Source: Nonomuraea maritima (GTDB taxonomy: Bacteria > Actinomycetota > Actinomycetes > Streptosporangiales > Streptosporangiaceae). From it: DNA of 64,000 nucleotides. The stretch is from contig NZ_FNFB01000030.1 of NCBI RefSeq assembly GCF_900100395.1, forward strand, positions 27,396 to 91,395. The letters are read 5' to 3'. The notes below the pieces were generated by a model. It was not told the origin of the DNA. It did not search any database and saw nothing but the letters and a program-made list of their open reading frames with translations. This document shows, piece after piece, positions 8,130-15,896 of the stretch. Numbering within the stretch: the first letter of the stretch is position 1; each line of letters starts with the position of its first letter. The position numbers and the translations under genes were made by a program.

Positions 8130-8752
8130 CAGACCAGGCCCTGGAGGTCGGAGCGGAGCCGTGTGCCCTGGCGGAAGAACTCGGCCAGGGCGAGGACGCC
8201 GAGGCCGACGATCGGCGCCCACCTGTAGTCCTCGGCCGGGGTGATGGCCGTCCCTTCGAGCGGGGTGCCGGACACCAGCAGCCGCAGCACCCAGGCGTCG
8301 ACCATCGGGATCGCGGCGATGCTCATCAGCAGCAGGCCGATCGAGGCGAGCCTGACCGCGTTCACCGGGGTGAACGGGTCGCCCTCGCGGAAGCTGCGCA
8401 TCATGAGCAGCAAATATACGGCGACCGCGCAGAGCACCGGGACGAGCAGCAGCTCGGGCAGGATCAGCAGGAAACTCTGCCAGTGACTCGGCTCGGCGAT
8501 GGTGAGCGTGGCCTCGAACGTGGGCTCGCGGAGGGTGACCGTCCCCGAGGGCACGGAGACCGGCGCGGAGACGGGCGCGGAGACGGGTGCGGGGGTGGCG
8601 GTCGCGTAGGGGTTGACGTGGACGTGACGGGCGCCGGTCCGGTTGCTGTTGAAGACGGAGATCATGGCTATCATCACCACGGCTGCGGCGACGTACAGCC
8701 CGATGTACATGACGATCTCGACGATGCGGATGGTCGCCGGCTGTCTGTTCAC
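8129..8752 (-). CDS. DUF2975 family membrane protein
   Basis: A 207-residue integral membrane protein with about four transmembrane segments: IVEIVMYIGLYVAAAVVMIA at the N-terminus, then FLLILPELLLVPVLCAVAVY, LASIGLLLMSIAAI and IVGLGVLALAEFF. Between the first and second segments is a loop containing three tandem copies of APVS, probably extracytoplasmic. RSFREGDPFTPVNAVRL between helices is the family signature. It is the first gene of a two-gene operon with the XRE regulator. DUF2975 proteins have no defined activity; the constant pairing suggests a membrane signal controlling the regulator. Confidence 0.8.
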   Translation of the reverse strand: MNRQPATIRIVEIVMYIGLYVAAAVVMIAMISVFNSNRTGARHVHVNPYATATPAPVSAPVSAPVSVPSGTVTLREPTFEATLTIAEPSHWQSFLLILPELLLVPVLCAVAVYLLLMMRSFREGDPFTPVNAVRLASIGLLLMSIAAIPMVDAWVLRLLVSGTPLEGTAITPAEDYRWAPIVGLGVLALAEFFRQGTRLRSDLQGLV

Positions 8753-8765
8753 ACCTGCTCCTCAC

Positions 8766-8806
8766 GGTCTTATCGTTCTTCGTTAATAACGATAAACGAT
8801 AAGACC
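8766..8806. promoter_or_regulatory. Operator-like dyad upstream of the DUF2975/XRE operon
   Basis: A perfect 12-bp inverted repeat GGTCTTATCGTT (8766-8777) / AACGATAAGACC (8795-8806) surrounds an inner 6-bp dyad TCGTTA-a-TAACGA (8780-8792). The heptamer TATCGTT/AACGATA occurs three times (8771, 8788, 8795). The site is 14 bp upstream of the DUF2975 start, where an autoregulatory repressor would bind. It could instead act as a terminator for the patatin gene, but no T-tract follows. Confidence 0.65.
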
Positions 8807-8845
8807 GAGGGATGCGTGGATGAATTCCTCCGCCGGGGGTCGGAG

Positions 8846-9670
8846 CTAGCGCCACATGGCGGCGATGCGGGCGGCGGCGGCGCGGCCCTGGGCCAGACCG
8901 GCCCGCGCGCTGGGGGTGCGGACGGCCGGGTCGAGGGGGTCGGGGCCGGACGCGGCCAGCGAGGCCTCGTCCGGGGTGACGACCTCGACCACGCCGTCCA
9001 GCTTCGCCCACGACGGCTCGCCCGGCTCGGCGAGCGGGGCCAGCACCAGCACCCGGTCGTACCCGTCCGCGAGGTCGGCGTTGCTCATCGTCCGTACGCC
9101 GCCGTCCATGTACGGGACCCCGTCGATGGTCACGCACGGCCACACGCCCGGCACCGCGCAGCTGGCCGCCACCGCGTCCACCAGGCTCACCCCCGAGCCG
9201 GGGCTGAACAGCCTTGGCTCGCCCGTGAGCGCGTTCACCGCCACGATCACCAGGTCGCGCTCCGGCCACTCGTGCACGGGCAGCCGCCCCGCGATGACCT
9301 CGCGCCGCCGCTCCTCGCTGACGGTGGAGGCGGCCAGCGCCATCGCACCCATCTCACGCCGCTGCTCGGACGCGTCCCCGGCGTTCTCGGCGATCTGCTG
9401 GAGCTTGACCCACAGCTCCTCCGTCGCCACTCCGGAGGACAGCTCGGTCGTCTGCCGCGCCGGGTCGGCCTGCCGGGCGAACAGGTCGGCCGGCGGCAGC
9501 CCGCTGGTGAACTGGGCGGCCACGGTGGAACCCGCCGACGTGCCGATGATCCGATCGGCCGCCAGGACGTCGAGCCCGGTCTGCGCGAGGCCGGCCAGCA
9601 CGCCCGTCTCCCACGCGATCCCGGCGATACCCCCGCCGCCCAGCACCAATGCCCGCCTGACACTGCCCAT
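8846..9670 (-). CDS. Patatin-like phospholipase
   Basis: A 274-residue patatin-family serine hydrolase. The oxyanion loop GGGGIAG is at residues 11-17, the nucleophile Ser45 is in GTSAG (43-47), and the catalytic Asp189 is in DGG. ATG at 9670 is chosen because GAGGAGGGTCAC directly precedes it; an ATG nine codons upstream has no such site. There is no signal peptide, so it is probably cytoplasmic or membrane-peripheral. These enzymes cleave acyl esters of phospholipids or neutral lipids. The lyase gene upstream ends 28 bp before this start, so the two may share a transcript, though their functions do not obviously connect. Confidence 0.88.
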   Translation of the reverse strand: MGSVRRALVLGGGGIAGIAWETGVLAGLAQTGLDVLAADRIIGTSAGSTVAAQFTSGLPPADLFARQADPARQTTELSSGVATEELWVKLQQIAENAGDASEQRREMGAMALAASTVSEERRREVIAGRLPVHEWPERDLVIVAVNALTGEPRLFSPGSGVSLVDAVAASCAVPGVWPCVTIDGVPYMDGGVRTMSNADLADGYDRVLVLAPLAEPGEPSWAKLDGVVEVVTPDEASLAASGPDPLDPAVRTPSARAGLAQGRAAAARIAAMWR

Positions 9671-9698
9671 GTGACCCTCCTCGTACGATTGCTCCACA

Positions 9699-11903
9699 TT
9701 AGAGCGCCAGCCGTACGGCGACCGTCAGCGAAGCCCCCTCCAGGCCGGCCAACCCGAACACCAGGGCGTCCCCGGACAGCCGCGCGTCACCGTCGAGCAC
9801 CTCGGCCACCGGCCGCGACCAGGTCACGGACAGTCCGCCGAGATCGCGCCGTGGGTCGGCCACGGTGATCGTCGCCGTTCCCCGCGCGCCTTCCCTGACC
9901 AGCACCGCGCACGGGCCTGAGACGGTGAGACCGCCCACGCTCCCGGCGTTCCAGAAGTTCACCGCCGTGACGCCCATGGCCGGCACGTGGACGGCCTGCT
10001 GCCGGGAGGTGTTGGCAAGGACGCGCAGCCACCCCGAGGCGGCGCGTGCCCTGGTCACGTCGCGGCTCGCCCCGGGCAGCAGCACGTACGCGTAGCCGGC
10101 GGAGCGCGGATCGACGCCGTGGTCCAGCCAGAGCGTCACGTAGTCGCGGGACACCCCGCCGCCGGCCCGGCTCTCCCGCAGCGTGCGCAGCTCCTGGCCC
10201 ACGAGATAGCCCCCGTGCCCGTCGAGGTGCGCCCAGCCGTCGCCCACGGTGAGCGGGGCGCTGGTCCTGCGGTTGTCGACGACGGTCTCGACGGACGTGC
10301 CGTCGTCGCCGGTGATGCCCGCGCCCAGGCAGACGACGGCGTCGTCGAGGAAGATCCAGGACTTGAACGCCTCCATCGTGCTCCCGAGGCCGCTCAGGTG
10401 CTGACCGACGGTCGCGTACGTGCCGTCCGTCGCGCCGCCCACCCACCTCCAGGGCGTGCGGGTGTCGCCCCAGGCCGCGCCCGCCCCGTCGGGCAACCGC
10501 CTGGTGGAGACCGTGGTGCCGGGCAGGCGGTAGGGGTCGACGGTCGCCCAGAACGCGTCGGAGTACTGGTCGCCGTGCCCTTCGGCCCACCAGTAGAGCA
10601 TCCCGGAGCCGGTGTGCCAGCCGCGCGGGTTCTCGCCGTTGCCGTGCTCGTAGTGGCCGATCCGGTCAGAGGCCATGCTGAGCGCCGCGCACCAGCCCGG
10701 CCGCCGGTGCACGGCCCGCGCGCTCGACGGCAGCAGCCGGTGGCCGACCGGCTCGGGCGCGGCGGGCACCGCGGGGTCGGCCACGACCGCCGCCAGGCGC
10801 GCGTGGAGGGCGGGCCCGGCGTGGTCGAGCATCGGACGTACGGTCTCGCGCGCCGCCCACCCCTTGACCAGGGCGTGCCAGCGCGCCCGCACGGCTGCTG
10901 GAGCGCTCTCGCCGAGCAGCAGGATCGCGGCGGCGATCGCCCGCCCGCTCTCGTGGTCGCCGAACGACCGGCGCGCGACGGCCCGGCCGCGTACGAGGTC
11001 CATGCAGGCGCCGTCGTGCACGAAGGGTGCGAACGACCGCTCGACCAGGGCGAAGACGCGCTGGTCGGCGATCTCCCACGGCGAGCCGCGCAGCACCGCG
11101 TACAGCGTGGCCAGCCCCTCCAGCAGCGTCACCCCGTACCCGCCCTGGTACGGCACGGACGAGTGCTGGATGAACGACCCGTCCCGGTGGAAGCCGTCGC
11201 CTTCCCTGACCACGCGGAACACGGGGGTCAGCGCCGAGGCGGCCAGTTCCGCCCGGCCGTGGTCGTCGCCCGCCATGGCCCGCAGCAGCATGACGACGCA
11301 GCGGTCGACGCGGTTGGCCGCGGTGCTGGTGCCGTCGTGGCGTCCGAGGCGGCTCGCGGGGGCGAAGTGGTCCACCGCCTCCAGCAGCGCGGCGGCGCGC
11401 GGTCCGTGGAGGCCGGTCAGCACGGCGGCCTCCAGCAACGCCTTCGGGACGCCGATCTCCCAGTGCCACCAGTTGCCGGCCGGGTCGGCGCCGGCCGCGT
11501 ACACGTGCCGCCGGTAGTGGTCGACGCCCTCCGCGACGGCCGCCGCCAGCGCGGCGTCGCCGGTCAGGCCGGTGCCGTCCAGCGCGTACGCGTGCGCCAT
11601 GGCCCGCAGCCGCCGCGGCGTGGCCGTGAACGACGGGTACGCCTCGTCCGGCCAGAGCCGGTCGCTGGTCGGGGCCATCGTGTCGCGGTGGCGGGCCGCC
11701 GCCCTTCCGCGCGCCGCCAGCAGGGCCAGGTACGGTTCGGCCGACGGGTCGCGTACGGGGCCCGCGAGCACGTCCAGCCAGCGTCGGCGCAGCCGGACGA
11801 AGGTGTCGTCGGGGGTGTGCGCGGCCCGGGCGGGCACCAGCGCGCCGAACGTGCCCGCCGCGGCGACGCCGCCGAGCCGGAGGAACGACCGCCTGGTGGG
11901 CAC
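9699..11903 (-). CDS. Polysaccharide lyase family 8 (hyaluronate/chondroitin/xanthan lyase-like), Tat-exported
   Basis: A full-length 734-residue PL8 enzyme starting at GTG 11903. The N-terminus RRSFLRLGG followed by a hydrophobic stretch and ending PARA is a twin-arginine signal, so the protein is exported folded. The (alpha/alpha) toroid contains NWWHWEIGVPKALLEA, and the centre contains NGENPRGWHTGSGMLYWW, which holds the conserved His and Tyr of the Asn-His-Tyr lyase machinery. The C-terminal half has the beta-sandwich. PL8 enzymes cleave uronic-acid polysaccharides by beta-elimination; which glycan is used cannot be told. No sugar transporter or glycoside hydrolase is nearby. Confidence 0.88.
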   Translation of the reverse strand: MPTRRSFLRLGGVAAAGTFGALVPARAAHTPDDTFVRLRRRWLDVLAGPVRDPSAEPYLALLAARGRAAARHRDTMAPTSDRLWPDEAYPSFTATPRRLRAMAHAYALDGTGLTGDAALAAAVAEGVDHYRRHVYAAGADPAGNWWHWEIGVPKALLEAAVLTGLHGPRAAALLEAVDHFAPASRLGRHDGTSTAANRVDRCVVMLLRAMAGDDHGRAELAASALTPVFRVVREGDGFHRDGSFIQHSSVPYQGGYGVTLLEGLATLYAVLRGSPWEIADQRVFALVERSFAPFVHDGACMDLVRGRAVARRSFGDHESGRAIAAAILLLGESAPAAVRARWHALVKGWAARETVRPMLDHAGPALHARLAAVVADPAVPAAPEPVGHRLLPSSARAVHRRPGWCAALSMASDRIGHYEHGNGENPRGWHTGSGMLYWWAEGHGDQYSDAFWATVDPYRLPGTTVSTRRLPDGAGAAWGDTRTPWRWVGGATDGTYATVGQHLSGLGSTMEAFKSWIFLDDAVVCLGAGITGDDGTSVETVVDNRRTSAPLTVGDGWAHLDGHGGYLVGQELRTLRESRAGGGVSRDYVTLWLDHGVDPRSAGYAYVLLPGASRDVTRARAASGWLRVLANTSRQQAVHVPAMGVTAVNFWNAGSVGGLTVSGPCAVLVREGARGTATITVADPRRDLGGLSVTWSRPVAEVLDGDARLSGDALVFGLAGLEGASLTVAVRLAL

Positions 11904-11978
11904 GCCCCGATTATCCGGCCGCGCGCCGCGGCCCCGCCAGGCTCGACGGACGGACGGGCGGACGCGGGGCGGCCGGGC

Positions 11979-14006
11979 TCAGCGAACGGGCGGGCGGAGG
12001 GCGATCATGGCGATGTCGTCCGTCGTCTGGGTGCTCATCCGCGCGAGGAGCTGGTCGCACAGGATGTCGAGCGGCTTGCGGGCCAGGGAGGCCGCGTTGC
12101 GCTGGAGGGTGGCAAGGTCGCCTTCGAGGTTCTCGTGGGGGTGCTTGACCAGGCCGTCGGTGTAGAGCAGCAGGGTGCCCCCCGCGGGCAGGTGCGTCAC
12201 GACGCTCGTACGCGGCCGTTCGCAGACGACGCCGAGCAGCGGGTCGTTCGAGCCGTCCAGGTAGTGGGCCTCGCCGTCCCGGGTGACGAGCAGCGGCGGC
12301 GGATGTCCGGCCACGGAGTAGGTGAGCCGCCACCCGCCGGACTCCGACGCCTCCAGCCTGGCGAGCACGCACGTGGCCGTGACCTCGCCGTACAGCGCCT
12401 CGGTCGCGACGTTGAGGCGGTGCAGGATGTCGCCGGGCGGCTCGTTCCTGTCCATGGCGAGCCCTCTGAGCATGTTGCGGATCTGGCTCATGGTGGTCGC
12501 GGCGCCGAGGTCGTGACCGGCCACGTCGCCGATGGCGACGACGACCGAGCCGTCGGGCAGCTGGAAGCAGTCGTACCAGTCACCGCCGATCTCGGCGACC
12601 GTGGTGCTGGGCCGGTAGCGGGCGACGATGTCCAGGCCGCTCAGCTTGGGCGGGTCGGGCAGCAGGTAGTGCTGCAGAGCGAGGGAGATGCGCTGGGTGC
12701 GCTGGTAGCGCAGGGCGTTGCTGAGGTGGGTGTGGGCGTGCTCGATCAGCCCGTTCAGCAGTTCGATGTCGGCGTCGTTGATCGGCTCCCGGTCGCCGCA
12801 GATCACCGCGTCGAGTACGGCCGCCACCACGCCGTCGACGACCACCGGCACCAGGGCCACGCTGTTGGCCCCGCTCGCCCTGAACCACTCCTCGGCCCCG
12901 CGCGGGGCCAGGTCGGGCGGCGGGCATCCGGGCGGGAAGGTCCGGTACACCGTCTTCCTCGTCCTGACCGCCTCGGCGAAGGCGCAGCGGCCCTTGACGG
13001 CCACCCTGCCGGGTTCGGGGGCGGGCCGCAGCGGGTCACGGACAATGCTCACGAACCGCTCCGCCACGAGTGGGTCCGGCAGCGGCTCGTCGTACTCGGG
13101 GACGAGGTAGATCCCGCACCCGTCGAGCACGGCGGGCACGATGACGTTGGCCAGCAGGGTCAGCACCTCGTCGAGGCCGGCCATGTTGGCGGTGACGGCG
13201 GCGGCCTCCTGCAGCAGCTTCTCCCGCCGTTCCCGCTGCCACTCCTGCTCGACGTCGACGCAGGACCCGACCCATTCGACCAGATCCCCGCGTTGGAACA
13301 CCGGGGCGCCACGTACGCGGACATGCCGGTGGGTCCCGTCGGCCATCCGCATCCGGAAGACGTACTCGAACGAGGTCATCGTGCGTCTCGCCTCGGACCA
13401 CATCTCCACGACCTCGTCCCGGTCGTCGGGGTGAATGGTGTCCTGCCAGCCCTCGCCGCGCTGCTCGGTCCAGGCCTGCCCGGTCACGCGCTGCAGCGCG
13501 GGGATGGGCTCGGTCACCATCCCGTCGGCGTCCGTGACCCACACGACCTGCTCCCCGTCGACCTGCAGGAGGCCCTGGAAGCGCTGGAGGAACCTGCGCC
13601 GGCTCTCGGCGGCGGGCTCGGCCTCGGGGGCGGCGACGACCTGGTCGGTGACCTCGACGACCGTCATGAGCACGCCCTTCACGTCGTCTTGCAGCGGGAT
13701 GCGGGTCAGGGTGATGGTGGCGTACCGCTCCGGTCCGCCGTCTGTCAGCGCGTACGGCATCTCCTTCAGGGCGAGCGACTCCCCCGTCTCGTACACGTAG
13801 TCGAGGTCGGAGAAGTAGTTGCGGTGGACGAGGTCGTGAAACGCCTGGTGGAAGGGGATGCCGAGCTGGCGGTCGCCGTAGATGGCCCGGTAGGCGTCGT
13901 TGATGTAGACGAGCCGGTGCTCCGGTCCACTGGTCATGGCGACCCCGGCAGGCGCGATGTTGAAAGCGTGCAGCGGCAGCCCGCTGAGATCCGTTGCGTG
14001 TTCCAT
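11979..14006 (-). CDS. PAS-PAS-GAF-PP2C (SpoIIE/RsbU-type) serine phosphatase
   Basis: A 675-residue sensor phosphatase. PAS domains cover about residues 10-125 (HRLVYINDAYRAIYGD) and 150-265 (TIHPDDRDEVVEMW, a PAS_3 signature). A GAF domain follows at about 285-435. The PP2C/SpoIIE domain is at about 450-675 with metal ligands in GGDWYD, GDVAGHD, LLLYTDGL and TTDDIAMI. Such proteins dephosphorylate an anti-anti-sigma factor, releasing a sigma factor in response to a signal. The upstream anti-sigma-type kinase (14123-14569) is its probable antagonist. No STAS protein or dedicated sigma gene is nearby. Confidence 0.9.
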   Translation of the reverse strand: MEHATDLSGLPLHAFNIAPAGVAMTSGPEHRLVYINDAYRAIYGDRQLGIPFHQAFHDLVHRNYFSDLDYVYETGESLALKEMPYALTDGGPERYATITLTRIPLQDDVKGVLMTVVEVTDQVVAAPEAEPAAESRRRFLQRFQGLLQVDGEQVVWVTDADGMVTEPIPALQRVTGQAWTEQRGEGWQDTIHPDDRDEVVEMWSEARRTMTSFEYVFRMRMADGTHRHVRVRGAPVFQRGDLVEWVGSCVDVEQEWQRERREKLLQEAAAVTANMAGLDEVLTLLANVIVPAVLDGCGIYLVPEYDEPLPDPLVAERFVSIVRDPLRPAPEPGRVAVKGRCAFAEAVRTRKTVYRTFPPGCPPPDLAPRGAEEWFRASGANSVALVPVVVDGVVAAVLDAVICGDREPINDADIELLNGLIEHAHTHLSNALRYQRTQRISLALQHYLLPDPPKLSGLDIVARYRPSTTVAEIGGDWYDCFQLPDGSVVVAIGDVAGHDLGAATTMSQIRNMLRGLAMDRNEPPGDILHRLNVATEALYGEVTATCVLARLEASESGGWRLTYSVAGHPPPLLVTRDGEAHYLDGSNDPLLGVVCERPRTSVVTHLPAGGTLLLYTDGLVKHPHENLEGDLATLQRNAASLARKPLDILCDQLLARMSTQTTDDIAMIALRPPVR

Positions 14007-14122
14007 CGGTGCTCCCAGACGCCTCTCCCCCTACGCGTCTCGTGAATGGTGTGCGACATAACGCCATCATTCGACTAAGCCCACAAACAAGATAAAAAGC
14101 GCAAAAAGCCGTTTACCTGAGG

Positions 14123-14569
14123 TCAGACGCCCGCGCGGATCGGCACCACGTTTCCCGCCGGGCCGTGGCGCGGCAGTGCGAACCAGGTGGCCTTGCCCAC
14201 CAGGTCGGGCCGGGTGACGTAGCGCTGCGGGTGGCAGCCGTGGAAGCCGTCGGAGAGCCGGGCGACGATGCTGAGCCCGCGCCCGTGCTCGGCCGAAGCG
14301 TCCGCCTCCACCGGTTCGGGCAGCAGCGGGCTGCCGTCCACGACCACGCACATGACCTCGCGCGCGTCGGCGTGCAGGGCGAGCTCGTACGGGCCCTCGC
14401 CGTACATGAGGGCATTGGTCACCAGTTCGCTGACCATGAGCATCGCGTCGTCGACGAGGTCCGGAGCGAGGCCGAGCGCCGTCAGCTCGTCCCGGACGAC
14501 GGATCGCGCGTGGCGGACGGTCCGCGGGTCGCCGGACAGCGGCCACACGTTCCGCGGCAGCCTGGTCAT
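14123..14569 (-). CDS. Anti-sigma-type ATP-binding kinase (RsbW/SpoIIAB-like HATPase_c_2)
   Basis: A 148-residue single-domain GHKL kinase. The N-box is MVSELVTNALMYGEG with Asn52, and the G-box is EHGRGLSIV near residues 94-102. ATG at 14569 follows GGAAGAAG and is preferred to an ATG ten codons upstream. These proteins phosphorylate anti-sigma antagonists or bind sigma factors. The gene is 116 bp upstream of the PP2C phosphatase on the same strand, so they form a probable kinase/phosphatase switch. Many actinomycete paralogues have unknown targets. Confidence 0.85.
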   Translation of the reverse strand: MTRLPRNVWPLSGDPRTVRHARSVVRDELTALGLAPDLVDDAMLMVSELVTNALMYGEGPYELALHADAREVMCVVVDGSPLLPEPVEADASAEHGRGLSIVARLSDGFHGCHPQRYVTRPDLVGKATWFALPRHGPAGNVVPIRAGV

Positions 14570-14745
14570 GGCGTCTTCTTCCCGTGTTTCGCGCAGCAAG
14601 AGAACCTGCCTCTTGAGGGGGACGAATGCGGCTGTCGAAACCTGTACGCACGACAGGCCGTCACGGGTCGAATCTTCGGCGAGAAAACGTCATTCTTTTG
14701 CCGGACGCCCGAAATCGGGAGAAAAGTACGGGTACGGACACCCGC

Positions 14746-14904
14746 ATGACGCTTGATGAACACAAACCGAAGAACGACCGCCGTCCTTCCGGGAACAACC
14801 GGCGGCCCGCGGAACCGGTACCCGCCGGACGCAAGGCGCTGGAGCAGGCGCTCTCCAAGGCCGGCATGAACCTCGAGGACCTCGTCCGCCCACCCTCCGG
14901 ATGA
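14746..14904 (+). CDS. Small basic hypothetical protein (52 aa)
   Basis: A 52-residue frame MTLDEHKPKND... with an N-terminal half rich in Lys, Arg, Asn and Pro, and a predicted C-terminal helix GRKALEQALSKAGMNLEDLV. Codon third positions are GC-rich as in neighbouring genes, it is divergent from the kinase gene, and a strong hairpin terminator stands 55 bp after its stop. I know no family for it. An in-frame ATG at 14626 would extend it but overlaps the kinase promoter region. Confidence 0.5.
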   Translation: MTLDEHKPKNDRRPSGNNRRPAEPVPAGRKALEQALSKAGMNLEDLVRPPSG

Positions 14905-14959
14905 GTCCCGCCCGGACGAGCCGCGGGCCCGTCCATGAGCTCCGGAGTCCCTGACCGCT

Positions 14960-14986
14960 GGGCCGTGGCGACGCACGCCACGGCCC
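14960..14986 (+). terminator. Hairpin terminator
   Basis: A perfect 11-bp stem GGGCCGTGGCG / CGCCACGGCCC (14960-14970 and 14976-14986) with an ACGCA loop, followed by TTCCCTC. It lies 55 bp past the small-protein stop and ends that plus-strand transcript. Confidence 0.7.
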
Positions 14987-15110
14987 TTCCCTCAGGCGCC
15001 ACACACGACAGCCGGGGTCAACGGCACGGACGTGACCCGTCCGGCGATCTCCGGCAGGGCGTCGGCCACCGCGTTCGCGATCGCCGCGGAGCACGTCAGC
15101 GGGGGTGACG

Positions 15111-15590
15111 ATGCAAACGTTCCTGCCCTATCCGGACTTCGCGGCCACGGCCGCGGTCCTCGACCCGCTGCGGCTGGGCAAGCAGCGGGTGGAGGTCCTG
15201 CAGGTGCTGCGCGCCCTCACCGTCCCCGGGTACGGCTGGCGGCACCACCCCGCCGCGAAGATGTGGACCGGCTACGAGGAGGCGCTCGTCCGGTACGGCC
15301 TGGAGATCTGCCACCGCTGGCGACTGCTGGGCCGAGCCGACACCTGCGCCACGACGATGGCCGTCGAACTGGCCGAACTGCTCGGCACACCACTGGTCCG
15401 CACCCAAGCCGAACTCGCGGCAGCCGACGAACTGCCGCCCTGGCTCGGCGACCCGGCCCTGCACCTGAGCCACCGCTCCGCCCTGCTCCGCAAGGACCCC
15501 ACCTTCTACCGCCCGGTGTTCGGCGACGAACCCGACGACCTCCCCTACGTCTGGCCCAAATCCAACCGCCCACCCCGCCACCCCACCTGA
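15111..15590 (+). CDS. MSMEG_6728/Pyr_excise family protein (pyrimidine-dimer glycosylase-like)
   Basis: A 159-residue protein with MQTFLPYPDFAATAAVLD then LGKQRVEVLQVLRAL, the N-terminal pattern of the Pyr_excise (PF03013) family related to T4 endonuclease V. HHPAAKMWTGYEEAL and the C-terminal FYRPVFGDEPDDLPYVWP complete the domain. The classical enzyme removes cyclobutane pyrimidine dimers by base excision; bacterial homologues are mostly uncharacterised, so activity is inferred from family only. ATG at 15111 is preferred to GTG 15105 because AGCGGGGGTG then has proper spacing. A hairpin CACGTCC/GGACGTG (15608-15629) follows the stop. Confidence 0.8.
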   Translation: MQTFLPYPDFAATAAVLDPLRLGKQRVEVLQVLRALTVPGYGWRHHPAAKMWTGYEEALVRYGLEICHRWRLLGRADTCATTMAVELAELLGTPLVRTQAELAAADELPPWLGDPALHLSHRSALLRKDPTFYRPVFGDEPDDLPYVWPKSNRPPRHPT

Positions 15591-15896
15591 CGCCTCCGCC
15601 CCGCTCCCACGTCCTTTTGGGTGGACGTGTGTGAGGCGAGCTCTTGTGGGTGTGCGGGTCCTTCGGGGTGGGGATGGTGCGCCGGCAGCCCGGTGGGCAC
15701 GAGGTCCTCGGTGCCGGCGGCGCCGCACCCCCGTGGACGCGATGTGCCGCCGGTGCCCGCGTCCCCGTGTGGGCGAGGCCCTGTCCTTGGTGCCCGCACC
15801 CCCGTGTGGTGAGGTTCTGTGTACTTCCCTGGGAGTAGTGGGGGGCTCCCCCTTGGCGCCGATGACCGGGCGCGCGACACGATCTACTGTGCAGGG
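15591..15896. other. Intergenic region with imperfect G/C-rich repeats (306 bp)
   Basis: No gene is supported. After the hairpin at 15608-15629 come loosely repeated blocks (GTCCTCGGTGCC..., GTGCCCGCGTCCCCGTGTGG, GTCCTTGGTGCCCGCACCCCCGTGTGG) between about 15700 and 15815, perhaps decayed duplications. The last 60 bp form the promoter and leader of the sensor kinase gene; GGGATG at 15893-15899 includes its start. Confidence 0.4.

Noticed and set aside
9987..14045. A 1352-codon open frame on the plus strand across the PL8 lyase and phosphatase genes
   Set aside because: It is antisense to two well-supported genes; Arg/Gly/Val-rich composition without motifs is the usual product of the GC-biased third positions on the other strand.
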